A stretch of DNA of 64,000 bases from Linderina pennispora (lineage: Eukaryota > Kickxellomycota > Kickxellomycetes > Kickxellales > Kickxellaceae): NCBI RefSeq assembly GCF_002104995.1, contig NW_024468257.1, positions 434,001 to 498,000 on the forward strand. The letters are read 5' to 3'. The notes under the pieces are model-generated. The model was given only the letters and a program-made list of their open reading frames with translations, did not search any database and had not been told where the DNA came from. Positions within the stretch are counted from its first letter, which is position 1. Every line of letters starts with the position of its first letter. Shown here in pieces: positions 1-10,066 of the stretch. The translations under genes were made by a program, and so were the position numbers.

Positions 1-954
1 AACGTTCTCCAGAAAGGAAACACCGAGGTTGTCGACTGGATTCACGATACTGTGACGTTTGCCGCATTCCGTGGAATGGTTCCTTGGCTCTCAAGACAGC
101 CGTGGGCATTCAAGAAATACAAAGACTCCCGCGCTAGCATCAAAAGGCTGGCAGACACAACTGTCGAAACTCGCCAGAAACAGATCCAAGAAGCTGGTGC
201 ACCGCTGCGCGTCGATTTGCTACAGAAGCTTGTCGATGCTAAAGACCCCGAGACTGGAAATATATTTACACCCCTCGAGATTCAGTCAGAGATCATTCTC
301 ATGCTCACCGCTGGGTCCGATACTACTAGCAATATGCTTACATGGACTGTAATGAACCTGATGCACTATCCGGAGATCTACGGACGTGTAACTAGAGAAG
401 TGCGCGCCGCATTCGCCGATACCTCCCGGACTATTTCGTTTGCCGATGCCACATCGAGGCTGCCGTATCTCACAGCTGTTATCTATGAGTCAATGCGGCT
501 AACACCATCGTTCTCGAGCATACTGCAACGGTGCGCACCTACTGGTGGTACGTATATTCAAGGATTCGTCATTCCGAGTGATTCACACATCTGTGTGTCA
601 ATTTCTGCTTGCCATCGCAACCCACGCCTATGGAAGGACCCGGAAACCTTTGATCCCGAGCGCTTCCTTGGTCCAGATTCGGCAGCACGGATGAGAGACG
701 TACTGGTGTTCAGTTCAGGCGTTCGCATCTGTATTGGGAAAAACCTGGCCTGGTTTGAACTGTACTTGGTGCTTGCAAACATTCTGCGCAGGTATGACCT
801 CTCGCTGCCTGTAGATGCGCCGTATGGGCCACATAGGCTGGACAAGGTTGGCGCTCCGGTCGAAATTCCAGCGCAATCGCTTCTTGTCACTGCTCCGAGG
901 AATCCCAAGAGTGATTGCCGCTTAATCATTTCTTTGGCAGAGACAGGCTTTTGA
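1..954 (+). CDS. Cytochrome P450, C-terminal part (5' end outside window)
   Basis: Heme-thiolate monooxygenase. The frame is open from base 1, so the 5' end lies outside the window and 317 residues are visible. Landmarks: I-helix oxygen-activation motif AGSDTTSN, K-helix ExxR in YESMR, and heme-binding loop FSSGVRICIGKNLA with the cysteine ligand. The C-terminal half is very similar to the complete P450 at 1326-2876 (shared stretches such as FDPERFLGPDSA and DAPYGPHRL), so the two are tandem duplicates. An apparent GTG start at base 52 is only an internal valine. Substrate unknown. Membership of the family is certain; the subfamily is not assignable from sequence reading alone. Confidence 0.95.
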   Translation, partial: NVLQKGNTEVVDWIHDTVTFAAFRGMVPWLSRQPWAFKKYKDSRASIKRLADTTVETRQKQIQEAGAPLRVDLLQKLVDAKDPETGNIFTPLEIQSEIILMLTAGSDTTSNMLTWTVMNLMHYPEIYGRVTREVRAAFADTSRTISFADATSRLPYLTAVIYESMRLTPSFSSILQRCAPTGGTYIQGFVIPSDSHICVSISACHRNPRLWKDPETFDPERFLGPDSAARMRDVLVFSSGVRICIGKNLAWFELYLVLANILRRYDLSLPVDAPYGPHRLDKVGAPVEIPAQSLLVTAPRNPKSDCRLIISLAETGF

Positions 955-1325
955 AAATAATTGCGGTGCATCTTGCGCACACAAACGCTGCCTGCTATCC
1001 TGTCGCTTGAATATGATGCTTGTTAGGATTAGGCACGTTGCGTAATTCCTGTTAGGCTAAACTTGGTATAGTACCCTTCGATTTATTAGCCGAAATGACG
1101 GACTTGGGAGCTGCAGCACTCATAAATGAGATATTGCATAGGACCTGCAGCATTCGGACGGACATCGGAGCGCTCTCTGTAAGCGCACATGTCTGGCTGA
1201 TGTCAAATATGATCTCCTGCCCTGATAAAAGGCAGTGGCAATCCCTAGGTCCATCTCTGCTCGCACACACTCCTCTTCTCATCTCATCTCTTCACCATAG
1301 TTTTTATAACTGTTCTTTGAAACGA
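955..1325. other. Intergenic spacer between tandem P450 genes
   Basis: 371 bases holding the 3' region of the first P450 and the promoter/leader of the second. The leader is pyrimidine-rich just before the ATG. The second P450 frame stays open back to base 1095, but that stretch has no P450-like sequence and is read here as leader. Confidence 0.7.
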
Positions 1326-2876
1326 ATGGCGATTACTAGTGCGTGCAACGAGCTACTAACCTCATCTGTCCTGTGGACAGTCGCCCTGCTTGCTGCTTCG
1401 GTGTACCTTGTGCAGCTGGTACACACTGCATTCTTTTCTCCTCTTGCCCAGGTCCCAGGGCCGCTCCTGAACAAGTTTTCTAACCTGCCGCTCAAGTACC
1501 ATGTCATTCGCGGACAATACCATTCGTATACAAGCGCACTGCACGCCAAGTATGGCGAAATTGTGCGCATTGGATACAACCACGTCTCTCTGTCCAACAC
1601 CTCCGATGCTCGGCTCGTTCTTGCCACCCATGCATTTCTGAAAGGCCCTATGTATGAAAAGGGGCACCTGATTGAGGCCAATACCTTCTCGACTATCGAC
1701 CCTGAGGAGAACAAGATACGCAGGCGCCAGATTGGAAGTGCATTTGCGATGCACACTATGCGTGCTGTTGAGGATACAGTAGTCGATGCCGGCGCAAACT
1801 CGCTCATCAGCGTGTGGGACGCTGAAATCTCCAAGCAAGGAGGGGCAGCCAAGGTCAACTACTTTTACTCATTCCACCGTATGGGCTATGATGTTATCGG
1901 CGCAATTGGCTTTGGGGAGAGCTTCAACATTTTGAAAACCGGAAACACGGATGTCATTGACTGGATGCAGGACACGGTGCACCTCAAGTCATTCCGTAGC
2001 CTGTCACCAATGCTTGTCAAGATCCCATGGCTGTTTTCAAAGCTCAAGCATTCACACAGCCAGATGGTTGCTACGACTTTGGGCCGAGTGGAGATGCGCA
2101 AGAGGCTTATCAAAGAAGCTGGTGCGCCGCCACGCGTCGATGTGCTGCAAAAGTTTATCGATGCAGAGGATCCGGTTACTGGTGACAAGCTAACGCTTCG
2201 CCAGCTCCAGTCGGAGGTGGCGCTGATGCTCGTTGCTGGCACCGACACTACCAGCAACACGATAACGTACGCAATTGTCCATTTGCTTCACAACCCCAGC
2301 ATTTACAAGCGTGTCACCGAGGAAGTCCGCTCTACATTCCCAGATAGCTCCCAGGTCATCTCGTTTGAGGACGCGAAAGCCAAGCTATCGTACCTCTCGG
2401 CAGTCATCTATGAGACAATGCGAATCAACCCCTCAGTCTCAGGCATGCTTCCACGCAGCGCTCCGGCCAAGGGGGCAACAATTCAGGGATACAACATCCC
2501 GCACGATACGCAAATTTGCGTGTCAATCGCCGCTTGTCACCGCAATCCGCATACATGGAAGAACCCCGATGTATTCGACCCTGAGCGCTTCCTTGGTCCC
2601 GACTCAGCAGAGCGAGTCAAGGACATACTGGTGTTTAGTTCAGGCGTTCGCGTTTGTATCGGACGAAACCTTGCCTGGCTTGAAATTTACACAGTCCTTG
2701 CCAACATCCTGCGCAAGTACGATTTCTCGCTGCCCGCGGATGCGCCCTATGGACCACATAGGCTGGGCAAGTCTGGTGCTCCGGTTGAAATTCCGGCTGT
2801 GTCCCACATCGTTACTAACCCAGAGAACCCAAAGGACAACTGCTGGGCCGTCGTTAGACCAGCAATGTCTGCCTGA
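1326..2876 (+). CDS. Cytochrome P450 monooxygenase, full length
   Basis: 516-residue microsomal P450. The ATG at 1326 is chosen because it opens a normal N-terminus: a hydrophobic signal anchor (about residues 10-35) followed by the proline-rich hinge QVPGPLLNKF. Further landmarks are the I-helix AGTDTTSN, ExxR in YETMR, the FDPERF region and the heme loop FSSGVRVCIGRNLA with the cysteine thiolate ligand. No intron is needed. The length is normal for a fungal P450. It sits 371 bases after a close paralogue in the same orientation. Likely an ER-bound oxidase needing a reductase partner. The substrate is unknown: nothing nearby (FRG1, QNG1) suggests a biosynthetic cluster. Confidence 0.95.
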   Translation: MAITSACNELLTSSVLWTVALLAASVYLVQLVHTAFFSPLAQVPGPLLNKFSNLPLKYHVIRGQYHSYTSALHAKYGEIVRIGYNHVSLSNTSDARLVLATHAFLKGPMYEKGHLIEANTFSTIDPEENKIRRRQIGSAFAMHTMRAVEDTVVDAGANSLISVWDAEISKQGGAAKVNYFYSFHRMGYDVIGAIGFGESFNILKTGNTDVIDWMQDTVHLKSFRSLSPMLVKIPWLFSKLKHSHSQMVATTLGRVEMRKRLIKEAGAPPRVDVLQKFIDAEDPVTGDKLTLRQLQSEVALMLVAGTDTTSNTITYAIVHLLHNPSIYKRVTEEVRSTFPDSSQVISFEDAKAKLSYLSAVIYETMRINPSVSGMLPRSAPAKGATIQGYNIPHDTQICVSIAACHRNPHTWKNPDVFDPERFLGPDSAERVKDILVFSSGVRVCIGRNLAWLEIYTVLANILRKYDFSLPADAPYGPHRLGKSGAPVEIPAVSHIVTNPENPKDNCWAVVRPAMSA

Positions 2877-2913
2877 ATTTTGAGGATATTTCACTATTTA
2901 ACATTAAAGACAG

Positions 2914-3834
2914 CTACTTGCAATATCTGTCCGACTTGACCTTCTCTCGCCTATCGAGCAAGCTTTCACGGTATCTGCCGGCCTTTTTCGCCTGGTCCAG
3001 CTCTGTGCGGCTCTTCTTCGATACATGAATGTGCCCATCCTGGAAGCTCTGGAACCGTTTGGCCTGACGCTCTTCATCAAGCGCCGCGTTTCCAGTCAGC
3101 TTCTCAGGATCGTAGTCTTCGACAGCCTCCAAGGCTGTCCGTTTTTTCCTCAGCGCCGCCTGGCATTTGGCTGTGAATACCTGGCAAAATCCAATATGTG
3201 CGCCTTCACAGCTCACGGACACAGAGTGTTTCTTAGCCTTGTCTGGCTCGGCAGTCAAGAAGCGGTCGCCTGAACTGCCGGGAGGGTTAATCATGAATGC
3301 TACGGCGCCATCGCCACGATCAGGCAATAGCACCGGTGTCCACATCTCCAGAGGTCCAATTGCTGCTGCGCTACATGTCACATCGCCGCTACGAGATCCG
3401 GAGAGGTATTCGCCGTGACACGACTTGAACGAAAACATATTCGCCTCCGCGTCCTTGGAGGTAGCTGTAGGTACAGATCGCCGGCCGACAAACACTTGCT
3501 CTACGCTGGCGGGCTCCGCAGTCGCTAAAGATGCGTCGGTTAGCTCGTATAGCGCTGGCAGGAGCCCTGACGTGTCTGCCAGTGCCTGGGTCTCGGATCG
3601 CGGCGGCAAGGAAAAAACATGCACACTTTCATCACGGAAGTAAATTGACACTGGCCCTTCCAAGTCGCGAAGAGAGCTGACTGGCACCCAGCCGTCGCTG
3701 GCAGCCTCGTCCGATGCCGCAGCTGCCGGGCCGCTCAGCTTGTCACTCTTGTGCTTTCTCTTGTGCTTGCTTTTCGATTTCTTTTTGTCGCCCTTGAACG
3801 ACAGCTTGCTGCTACGAGATGACTGGTATTCCAT
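2914..3834 (-). CDS. FRG1: FRG1-like protein
   Basis: 306 residues with the FRG1 layout: a lysine-rich N-terminus (KSKSKHKRKHKSD) acting as a nuclear/nucleolar signal, a central beta-trefoil (fascin-like) domain at about residues 45-220, and the conserved C-terminus KRFQSFQDG ... ESLLDRREKVKSDRYCK. Human FRG1 ends almost identically. Family knowledge: nuclear, linked to pre-mRNA splicing and RNA processing, with actin binding in animals. Single exon, divergent from QNG1. Its 3' end lies 37 bases from the end of the P450 gene, so the two are convergent. Confidence 0.93.
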   Translation of the reverse strand: MEYQSSRSSKLSFKGDKKKSKSKHKRKHKSDKLSGPAAAASDEAASDGWVPVSSLRDLEGPVSIYFRDESVHVFSLPPRSETQALADTSGLLPALYELTDASLATAEPASVEQVFVGRRSVPTATSKDAEANMFSFKSCHGEYLSGSRSGDVTCSAAAIGPLEMWTPVLLPDRGDGAVAFMINPPGSSGDRFLTAEPDKAKKHSVSVSCEGAHIGFCQVFTAKCQAALRKKRTALEAVEDYDPEKLTGNAALDEERQAKRFQSFQDGHIHVSKKSRTELDQAKKAGRYRESLLDRREKVKSDRYCK

Positions 3835-4141
3835 TTTGGGATGGATTTACAGAGGATAGGAAGAGGCGAAGCGAATTATTGACAGAGTGGCCGCAGCCGG
3901 CGATTGCAAGGTTTTGCCATATAGGTGCACCGCTGCGGCATGGTATATGGGCCACCACCGCTCAGGTGACAAGCAGCTCTTGCGACTCGCGAGCCGAGCA
4001 GCCTGGCCAAGCCTACGTAATGTCCCAAGATTGCTTAAAACCCCAAAGTGCTGCCAGCCTTCGTCTCTTGGTTTTGCAGCCAGTCGCTTATCTTTCTTGG
4101 CTATTCTCTAACACCCCTTCCACGAATCCGTCGAATTTAAC
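3835..4141. promoter_or_regulatory. Divergent promoter region FRG1 / QNG1
   Basis: 307 bases shared by two diverging genes. The QNG1 side ends in a pyrimidine-rich leader before the ATG at 4142. No clear TATA box seen. Confidence 0.5.
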
Positions 4142-5302
4142 ATGGGCATTATTTCCGAGGTCACTAATACCGAGCTGCCGGTGACGTGGGAGCGTGCGTG
4201 CACAGGCAAGCATGTCCCGCTGCCGGCACCAGGGACAAACTACTTTGACGCAGTGCGTGAATCAACTGCCCAGTTCATCAAGAGCAACGGACAGGCTCTG
4301 GTTACGGTCGATGAGGCAGCAGCAAAGACGTATGTCGACAGCTTCAATGTCGAAAAGTTTGACCAGTACGTCACTGAGGTCAATCAGTGGACACGCAAGC
4401 TGCCTCTCAAGTTTGACAACTTTGCACAGGAACTGAACATGTTCTCCATCATTGACCTTTTGCAGATCGGGAGCGGATTCCGGCGCGACCTGCACGCAGC
4501 GTGTGGCCGGGGGGCCTCCGACACCATCGTGTTTGGGTGTATTTCGCTCCATATCTCGCAAACCCCAGTTGATGCCAAGGGCCTGCAGGAGCTGACCCTA
4601 GGTGATATCTCGCAGCACTTTGGCATTCCGCTGTTTGGCGATGAGAAGCCGATGCGGGAGGGTGTCACGGCCGTCACTGTCAGCGAGGCAAGCCCGGTGC
4701 GGCCGCTGGCTGAGATCATCTTAGGAATCCTGCAGGACACTGGGCGCCGGCTGGAGCAGTTTGGGTTTGCGTCATTTGCCGATTTCATTATCAAGATCTG
4801 TACCGAGCAGGCAACGGCGAAGCACCTGGTGGAGAAACTTGTCAATGCCTTCCCGTCTCTGCGCGATGCTGCCGAGATCAATGGCAAGCCAGTCTACCTC
4901 TTCAAGAAGGCACAGCTGATTGCGTACGACGTGTTCCAGCGGTTCAAGGACTCGGAGAAGATCTTCAACTTCCCAGATATTGCCGAGATGACCCTGTTCG
5001 CTGATAACGTGGTCCCTGCAATGGTGCAGAACCACGGCATGATGACGCCATGCGATGCGATCCAGAAGAAGATCGATAGCAGTGAGGAGCTGACACTTGA
5101 GGAAACCACGGCGATGCGAGCTGCGTCTATTGTCGCTGCGCAGCTTGTCGTTGACTACGCCAACAGCGCTGAGTGCAAGACAACCCCTGGAAAATTCCCG
5201 ATCAACCAGGCCACTCTGGACAACTTTTGGTGGAAGGAGGGCAAGGATCCTGAGCTTCGCAAGATCAACCGACTGGTGTGCAAAAACACTGTCTACTTCT
5301 GA
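4142..5302 (+). CDS. QNG1: Queuosine salvage protein (DUF2419/Qng1 family)
   Basis: 386 residues, single exon. Family members hydrolyse queuosine 5'-phosphate to free the queuine base for tRNA modification. Recognition points: the block around LLQIGSGFRRDLH, the segment GFASFADFI, the FPSLRDAAEINGKPVYLFKKAQL region and the late motif EMTLFADNVVP. In the human protein the last motif reads as FADYRVPQ, so the fungal version differs at the YR and Q positions. The N-terminus begins directly at the ATG after a pyrimidine-rich leader. The 3' end lies 89 bases from the end of the convergent transporter gene. The family call is firm; the reaction is from family knowledge. Confidence 0.88.
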   Translation: MGIISEVTNTELPVTWERACTGKHVPLPAPGTNYFDAVRESTAQFIKSNGQALVTVDEAAAKTYVDSFNVEKFDQYVTEVNQWTRKLPLKFDNFAQELNMFSIIDLLQIGSGFRRDLHAACGRGASDTIVFGCISLHISQTPVDAKGLQELTLGDISQHFGIPLFGDEKPMREGVTAVTVSEASPVRPLAEIILGILQDTGRRLEQFGFASFADFIIKICTEQATAKHLVEKLVNAFPSLRDAAEINGKPVYLFKKAQLIAYDVFQRFKDSEKIFNFPDIAEMTLFADNVVPAMVQNHGMMTPCDAIQKKIDSSEELTLEETTAMRAASIVAAQLVVDYANSAECKTTPGKFPINQATLDNFWWKEGKDPELRKINRLVCKNTVYF

Positions 5303-5391
5303 CACGGCTTTAAAACCATTTTGAAATAATTTATAGACACGAGTACAACTAACTAGAGAAAGAGATGGATGACGGAATGGCGCGTGTGTGC

Positions 5392-7457
5392 TTAGGCCGG
5401 TGTGGTCGGCTCGGCGGCTGTGCGACGGGTCCAGGGGTGCTTGAATACGAAATGGATCGGGCGCCCATGGTCGCGCAGAATGTCGGCAATGGACTTGCCT
5501 TTTGTCTCAGGCATGAACAGCAATATAACCGCAAATGCCAACATGTTCAGCACAGCAAAGGGCAAGAACAAGTAGCTATGGAGGCCCTTAGCCAGATGCG
5601 GAAACACCATGCCGATGGTAAAGATCATGGTCCAGTTCAGCGCACTGGCCATTCCACTCAGGGTGCCCAGGGCATAATACGGTACCATTTCAGATGCTGC
5701 CAGCCACGGGATCGGGGCCATACCCAGTCCGTACACGATCTTGTAGGCAAACATGGCAACGACGGCCAGCATGCCAGTCCCTGTCGTTTGGCCAACGACG
5801 ACAACCAGGCAAGAAATCGTCAGGCCACCCGTACTCAGCAGCAGCAGACGGCGCCGCCCGAGCCTGTCGACCAGAAGCATGCTGAGGAACACGGCTACAA
5901 TTCCTGTCGCTGCAATTCCAATGGTGACCAGCTGCGGCTTGTTTGGGATCTTTGCGAGCTGGTCGTGATTGAGCTTGAACACCTGCGTCAGGATCTCTGT
6001 CGAATAGAACACAATGCCTTTGGCGCCTGTCCATTGCTGGAATCCCATGAGGAACAGCGTGCAGAACACAGAATGTGTGATGATGTCGGGTGTGCGTCCG
6101 CGCAGAATGTCCATGACTCCGAGTGACCTTGGAGTGTATGCCGACCTGGCCACCAGCGATGGCTCTGGCGATGCATCCATGTTGATCTTGGGCTTGTCAC
6201 CTGATGATTTTTCTGCAATGTTGACAGATGCCATGGATCTGTCTGCGGCGGGGACAAAGTCTGCCTGGGACACACGTGCAGGATCTCTGGCCAGGAGCAT
6301 GTCGTTGAATTCGTCAGTGATATCATAGTTGGGCCGCAGGAATTGCAGCGCGTGCTCAGCCTCGGTCAGACGCCCATGGGACACAAGGAACTTTGGTGAT
6401 TCGGGCAGCATGGGGAAGAGAATCACTTGGATCAAGGAGATGCCGCCGCTAAGACCGAACAGGATGCGCCATTTGGGTACTTGCACGAGGAATATGGCAA
6501 TAAACTGTGAGAGAAAGATTCCAATCTCAACCGTAAGCTGCAACATTGTACCCAGCAGCCCGCGTGCCTTGACAGGTGCGCATTCGCTATTGTAGGTCGC
6601 AACAACCGTGCTGGCAACCCCGCTACAGCCGGCATTTTGAAAGAAGGGCAAGTGATGTCATTGCAATTAGTAAACTGCTCTCTGGACAGTACCGGCATGA
6701 ATGCAACATGTACCAGCTGCCTCTCTCACACATCAGTCACAGGGGGACCAAGCCTCCAAACCTACCATCCGATGCCCGAAACAAAGCGGCCAACGGCCAG
6801 CTGCGCGATAGTCGTGGATGTACTGAGGAGCAGAGCACCTGCGATGAAGAATATGTTGTTGACCAGCAGCACTGTTTTCCGTCCAAATTTGTCTGCCGCG
6901 TGCCCAGCAACCAGAGATCCCACCAGCGCGCCCAGTGCCACAAGTCCAACAATCAACCCCCTACAGTTCCAAAGACAATTGATTGCTATGTTAGCCACCG
7001 GTTCTTTTTCCCTTCTGAAAACAATCCGGGCTATTAGGCCGAGCGGCCCCCCAAGTCGTGCCCAATTATACTCTACCATAGCGTTGAACTCATCGGGAGG
7101 CAGGTGGGAAATCCGTTGACAAACACTTGGGGACCCTCCAGACACTGCTCGATGATAGCCTCGGGGATGTTTGGTTCGCCCACACACCAGCCAAAGTTTA
7201 GCGCAGAAAGCGCCGCGGCAAAGGAGCTAGCCAGGACTCGCCGGTTGAAGCCGCTCTCGCGCGAGTCAGGGCCAGGAATGCTCGAAAGGCTCTGCGAGTC
7301 TGGGACATACAGGTTGATGCCCACACCCGATTCTACAAGCGGTGTACCAGGTCAATCAATAGAGTGCAGCCAATAAGGACAATGATCTCTCCTGCCAGGA
7401 CATCACAAATGTACATATTGATGTATACATACCACAGTCTTGGATGGACTCCACCAT
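5392..7457 (-). CDS. MFS sugar transporter (SP/GLUT-like), four exons
   Basis: Plasma-membrane or vacuolar sugar porter. Exons on the minus strand: 7457-7433, 7332-7077, 6960-6766, 6622-5392; introns of 100, 116 and 143 bases with donors GTATGT, GTAGAG and GTAGGT and acceptors TTGTAG, CTGTAG and CTGTAG. The joined frame gives 568 residues. The junctions restore family sequence: W completed at junction 2 (PMSSTLWGLIVGLV) and GIGCGVAS at junction 3. Family signatures: ADKFGRK after TM2, PESPKFLVSHGR after TM6, DRLGRRRLLLL, and PETKGKS near the C-terminus. About 12 membrane segments. The sugar is unknown. The GTAGAG donor is the weakest splice call. Confidence 0.9.
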
Positions 7458-7620
7458 GACAAAATAAAAGATGAGAGAAAAGATGGAATGGCAGGTAGGT
7501 GTCAAAGAAAGTCGGTGAAGGCAACAAAATAACAGAGGTGCGACTGCAGTAGATCAGAAAAGCTAGAGTAGTAATGACCAGTGCACTCCTAAACGCTCGT
7601 CTGGAATTCAGGGCGATTGC

Positions 7621-7628
7621 TTTATATA
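7621..7628 (-). promoter_or_regulatory. TATA box of the sugar transporter gene
   Basis: TATATAAA on the minus strand, about 165 bases upstream of the transporter ATG at 7457. The intervening leader is pyrimidine-rich, as in other TATA genes of this window. Confidence 0.5.
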
Positions 7629-7886
7629 CAAGAGACCTCCTTTCCTCCAGTCCCCAAAACGCAGCACTCTTCCACCCTTTGTCATCTCTCAGCACTAGGT
7701 TGGCATTTAGAAACACTTGAATAATTGGCTATTGCTCGCACTCCCCGAATCGCTGACACCCCTGCTAACCGACTTTTCGTCATCTCCAGTTTTGCGGCCA
7801 GATGAGAAAACGCAAGGTCATGCAAAAATAGGAGGCCGCGACAAGGACCAATGACGCCAGCCCGCTTGCATGTAAACCGGCGAGCA

Positions 7887-7894
7887 TATAAAAG
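7887..7894 (+). promoter_or_regulatory. Orphan TATA box on the plus strand
   Basis: TATAAAAG, followed at 7958 by an ATG that opens only 15 codons. No recognisable gene lies downstream before TSR4 at 8927. Confidence 0.3.
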
Positions 7895-8926
7895 CCGAGA
7901 AAAATCCCACCACCGACTGTGAACAGGGAAACTGTCCGACAATACGCGGCGCTTAGAATGTCTCATCTAGGTCCCTTATCCCTTTGGTGGCTGATCCAAA
8001 AATAAAGTAACTGCCGACCATTAGCGGGAGGAGCGACGACTGAGGACACGATTAGGGCGGCAGCGTGGGGATAGACGACGAATATTCAGCGCTTCTTGGG
8101 TGTCTCGGGTGGTATCTCAGCTCAACACTGAAAACTGCCCGGGAAAGAGAAAATGATTCCACTCAACAAGAGACGCCTCCAACGCATTTAGTAGCACTTT
8201 GCTTTGCACCGCATATATACATCTTGGTAGGCAGGAAACAGTGTGCTAGCCGTGCGGCATGTAGGACGAGCCAATGGCCGAATATACTAGGCAAGGTTAA
8301 AGATTTGTTCCGAGAGTGAAGCAATTACGGCTTTAATACAATCAATGTCGGTTGGTGACTGTCGGCTTATTAGCATAGTATTGAATACACCACTAAGGTT
8401 ATGCATGTTACTACTGGAGTGAGAAATGGTTAGAAGCAGCAGACGAGCTCATTTAGCAATATTGCTGATCACAATTTCTTTTCAATGACATGTCTCGGAA
8501 AATATATATCTGTATGCTGTAGTTCACGTATTGGCATTTTTAGAGAACCGGATCCCCACGGATATCCTACTGGGTAGTATATGGCTATATACAGCTGGAA
8601 CTATGGAAGGTGATATTGGTATATAATAAGAAAGTAGCACATGTTCAGGATTACAAGTAAGGTATATTAAAGCTGTGTAAATAGTGGTGGGCGCCGGGTA
8701 CACTCTTGTTTGTTCCCAAATGTCTGTCCGATATGTGTATGAAGCCAGCGATGGTTCTAGCCGCTGATCAACGATCAGTATCTGAGAAATTAGTAGTTCG
8801 TGCCAGATCACCGGCATGGATTTTTTCCCCAAGAGTCGCAGAAGAGGGCACTTTTCCTCAGCCTTCGCTCTTCACAGACCTGCCATTTACCAAATTCACA
8901 CCCTCCTCTGTTACCCTCGAGACACA

Positions 8927-10066
8927 ATGACTGTTACGCTGGGCTTTGCAGAGCCCGTGGACGAGGAGTTCCAAAGCGAGAGCTTTCCGAGCAAGATCGG
9001 CGGACAGCCGCGGTGGATCGACCCAGAGCACCCGCTGAACGTCTCGCAGGCAACATGTGACGAGTGCCAGAAGCCGATGGCGCTGCTAATGCAGCTGTAC
9101 GCGCCCGAGGACGAGCCTGCCTCAGCATTCCACCGGATGATGTATGTATTTGTGTGCCGCACAGGCTCGTGCCATCGGGCGCCGGCATCACGGTGCATGC
9201 GGGTGTACCGGGCGCAGCTGCCTGAGGACAACGCAGTATACGAGGAGACAGGCGAGGATGTGGAGGACGATGATATCGTGTGGACAACGAAGAGCTCGGT
9301 GACACCGGCAAAGCAGTGCGTGGTGTGCGGAATGGCGGGCACCAAGGCGTGCAGCAAGTGCCATGAGCGCATGTATTGTTCGCGCGACCACCAGCTGGCT
9401 GACTGGGAGGCAGGCCACCGCGCACAGTGCGGCAGCAGCGAGCAGGAGCCAGAGGACCATGTTCGCAAGCTGCGCAACCAGCGGTACCCGGAGCTGGTGA
9501 TTGCGTCGGAAGAAGAGGAGTTCAGTGACGGGGAGGGCGATGACGACGACGGCGAGAGCGACAGCGACAGCGAGGATGAGATTAAGCCCGAGGACGGCGC
9601 TGTGGTGCCGGTGACCGACGAGAAGGCAGTGGACTCGGAGGTTGACGTGGACAAGGCGTTTTTGGTGTTCCAGCGGCGCATCCAGCAGAACTCGGACCAG
9701 GTCATTCGCTATGCGCGCGCACCGGGCGGCGAGCCCGAGAAGCCGCTCTATGTCAGCGACGCTGGTATTCCGGAGGATGTTCCCGAGTGCGAGCTGTGCG
9801 GGGTGCAGCGCGAGTTTGAGTTCCAGATCATGCCGCAGATGCTGAACTTTTTGGGGCTCAAGGCTGACGACCCTCTGTCGATTGACTGGGGAACGCTCCT
9901 TGTGTATTCGTGCCCCAACAGCTGCGATGTGAAGGATGGGCAGTTTGCGCGCGAGGCCATCTACCGCCAGCAGTTTAGCTCTCAAGGCATCGGAGACAAG
10001 TACATGCGTGCCCTGCAGGGCGATGACTCGGGGTTCACGAAGCAGTTTGATGCGCTGGATATGTGA
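8927..10066 (+). CDS. TSR4: TSR4/PDCD2-like ribosome-assembly chaperone with MYND finger
   Basis: 379 residues. PDCD2 family: the N-terminal signature LGFAEPVDEEF ... FPSKIGGQPRWIDP, CDEC zinc pair, AFHRMMYVFVC strand, then a MYND-type zinc finger (about 131-168, CVVCGMAGTKACSKC ... CSRDHQ ... H ... C), an acidic linker (about 205-235), and the C-terminal PDCD2_C domain with CELCG and VYSCPNSC. Family knowledge: Tsr4 and PDCD2 act as dedicated chaperones for ribosomal protein uS5 (Rps2) in 40S assembly. The ATG at 8927 is preferred over upstream in-frame codons because the family signature starts at once. Confidence 0.92.
   Translation: MTVTLGFAEPVDEEFQSESFPSKIGGQPRWIDPEHPLNVSQATCDECQKPMALLMQLYAPEDEPASAFHRMMYVFVCRTGSCHRAPASRCMRVYRAQLPEDNAVYEETGEDVEDDDIVWTTKSSVTPAKQCVVCGMAGTKACSKCHERMYCSRDHQLADWEAGHRAQCGSSEQEPEDHVRKLRNQRYPELVIASEEEEFSDGEGDDDDGESDSDSEDEIKPEDGAVVPVTDEKAVDSEVDVDKAFLVFQRRIQQNSDQVIRYARAPGGEPEKPLYVSDAGIPEDVPECELCGVQREFEFQIMPQMLNFLGLKADDPLSIDWGTLLVYSCPNSCDVKDGQFAREAIYRQQFSSQGIGDKYMRALQGDDSGFTKQFDALDM

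Larger units (their letters stand above)
7458..8926. other. Intergenic region, transporter promoter and TSR4 upstream
   Basis: 1.47 kb without a supported gene. It contains a TATA element for the transporter (7621-7628, minus) and an orphan plus-strand TATA element (7887-7894). Small open frames on both strands lack any protein-like character. Confidence 0.6.

Noticed and set aside
1095-1325. In-frame 77-codon extension of the full-length P450
   Set aside because: No P450-like sequence there, and the ATG at 1326 starts a normal signal anchor and hinge.
7682-7966. Minus-strand open frame of 94 codons upstream of the transporter
   Set aside because: No protein character or splice sites joining it to the transporter, whose first exon (7457-7433) fits better.
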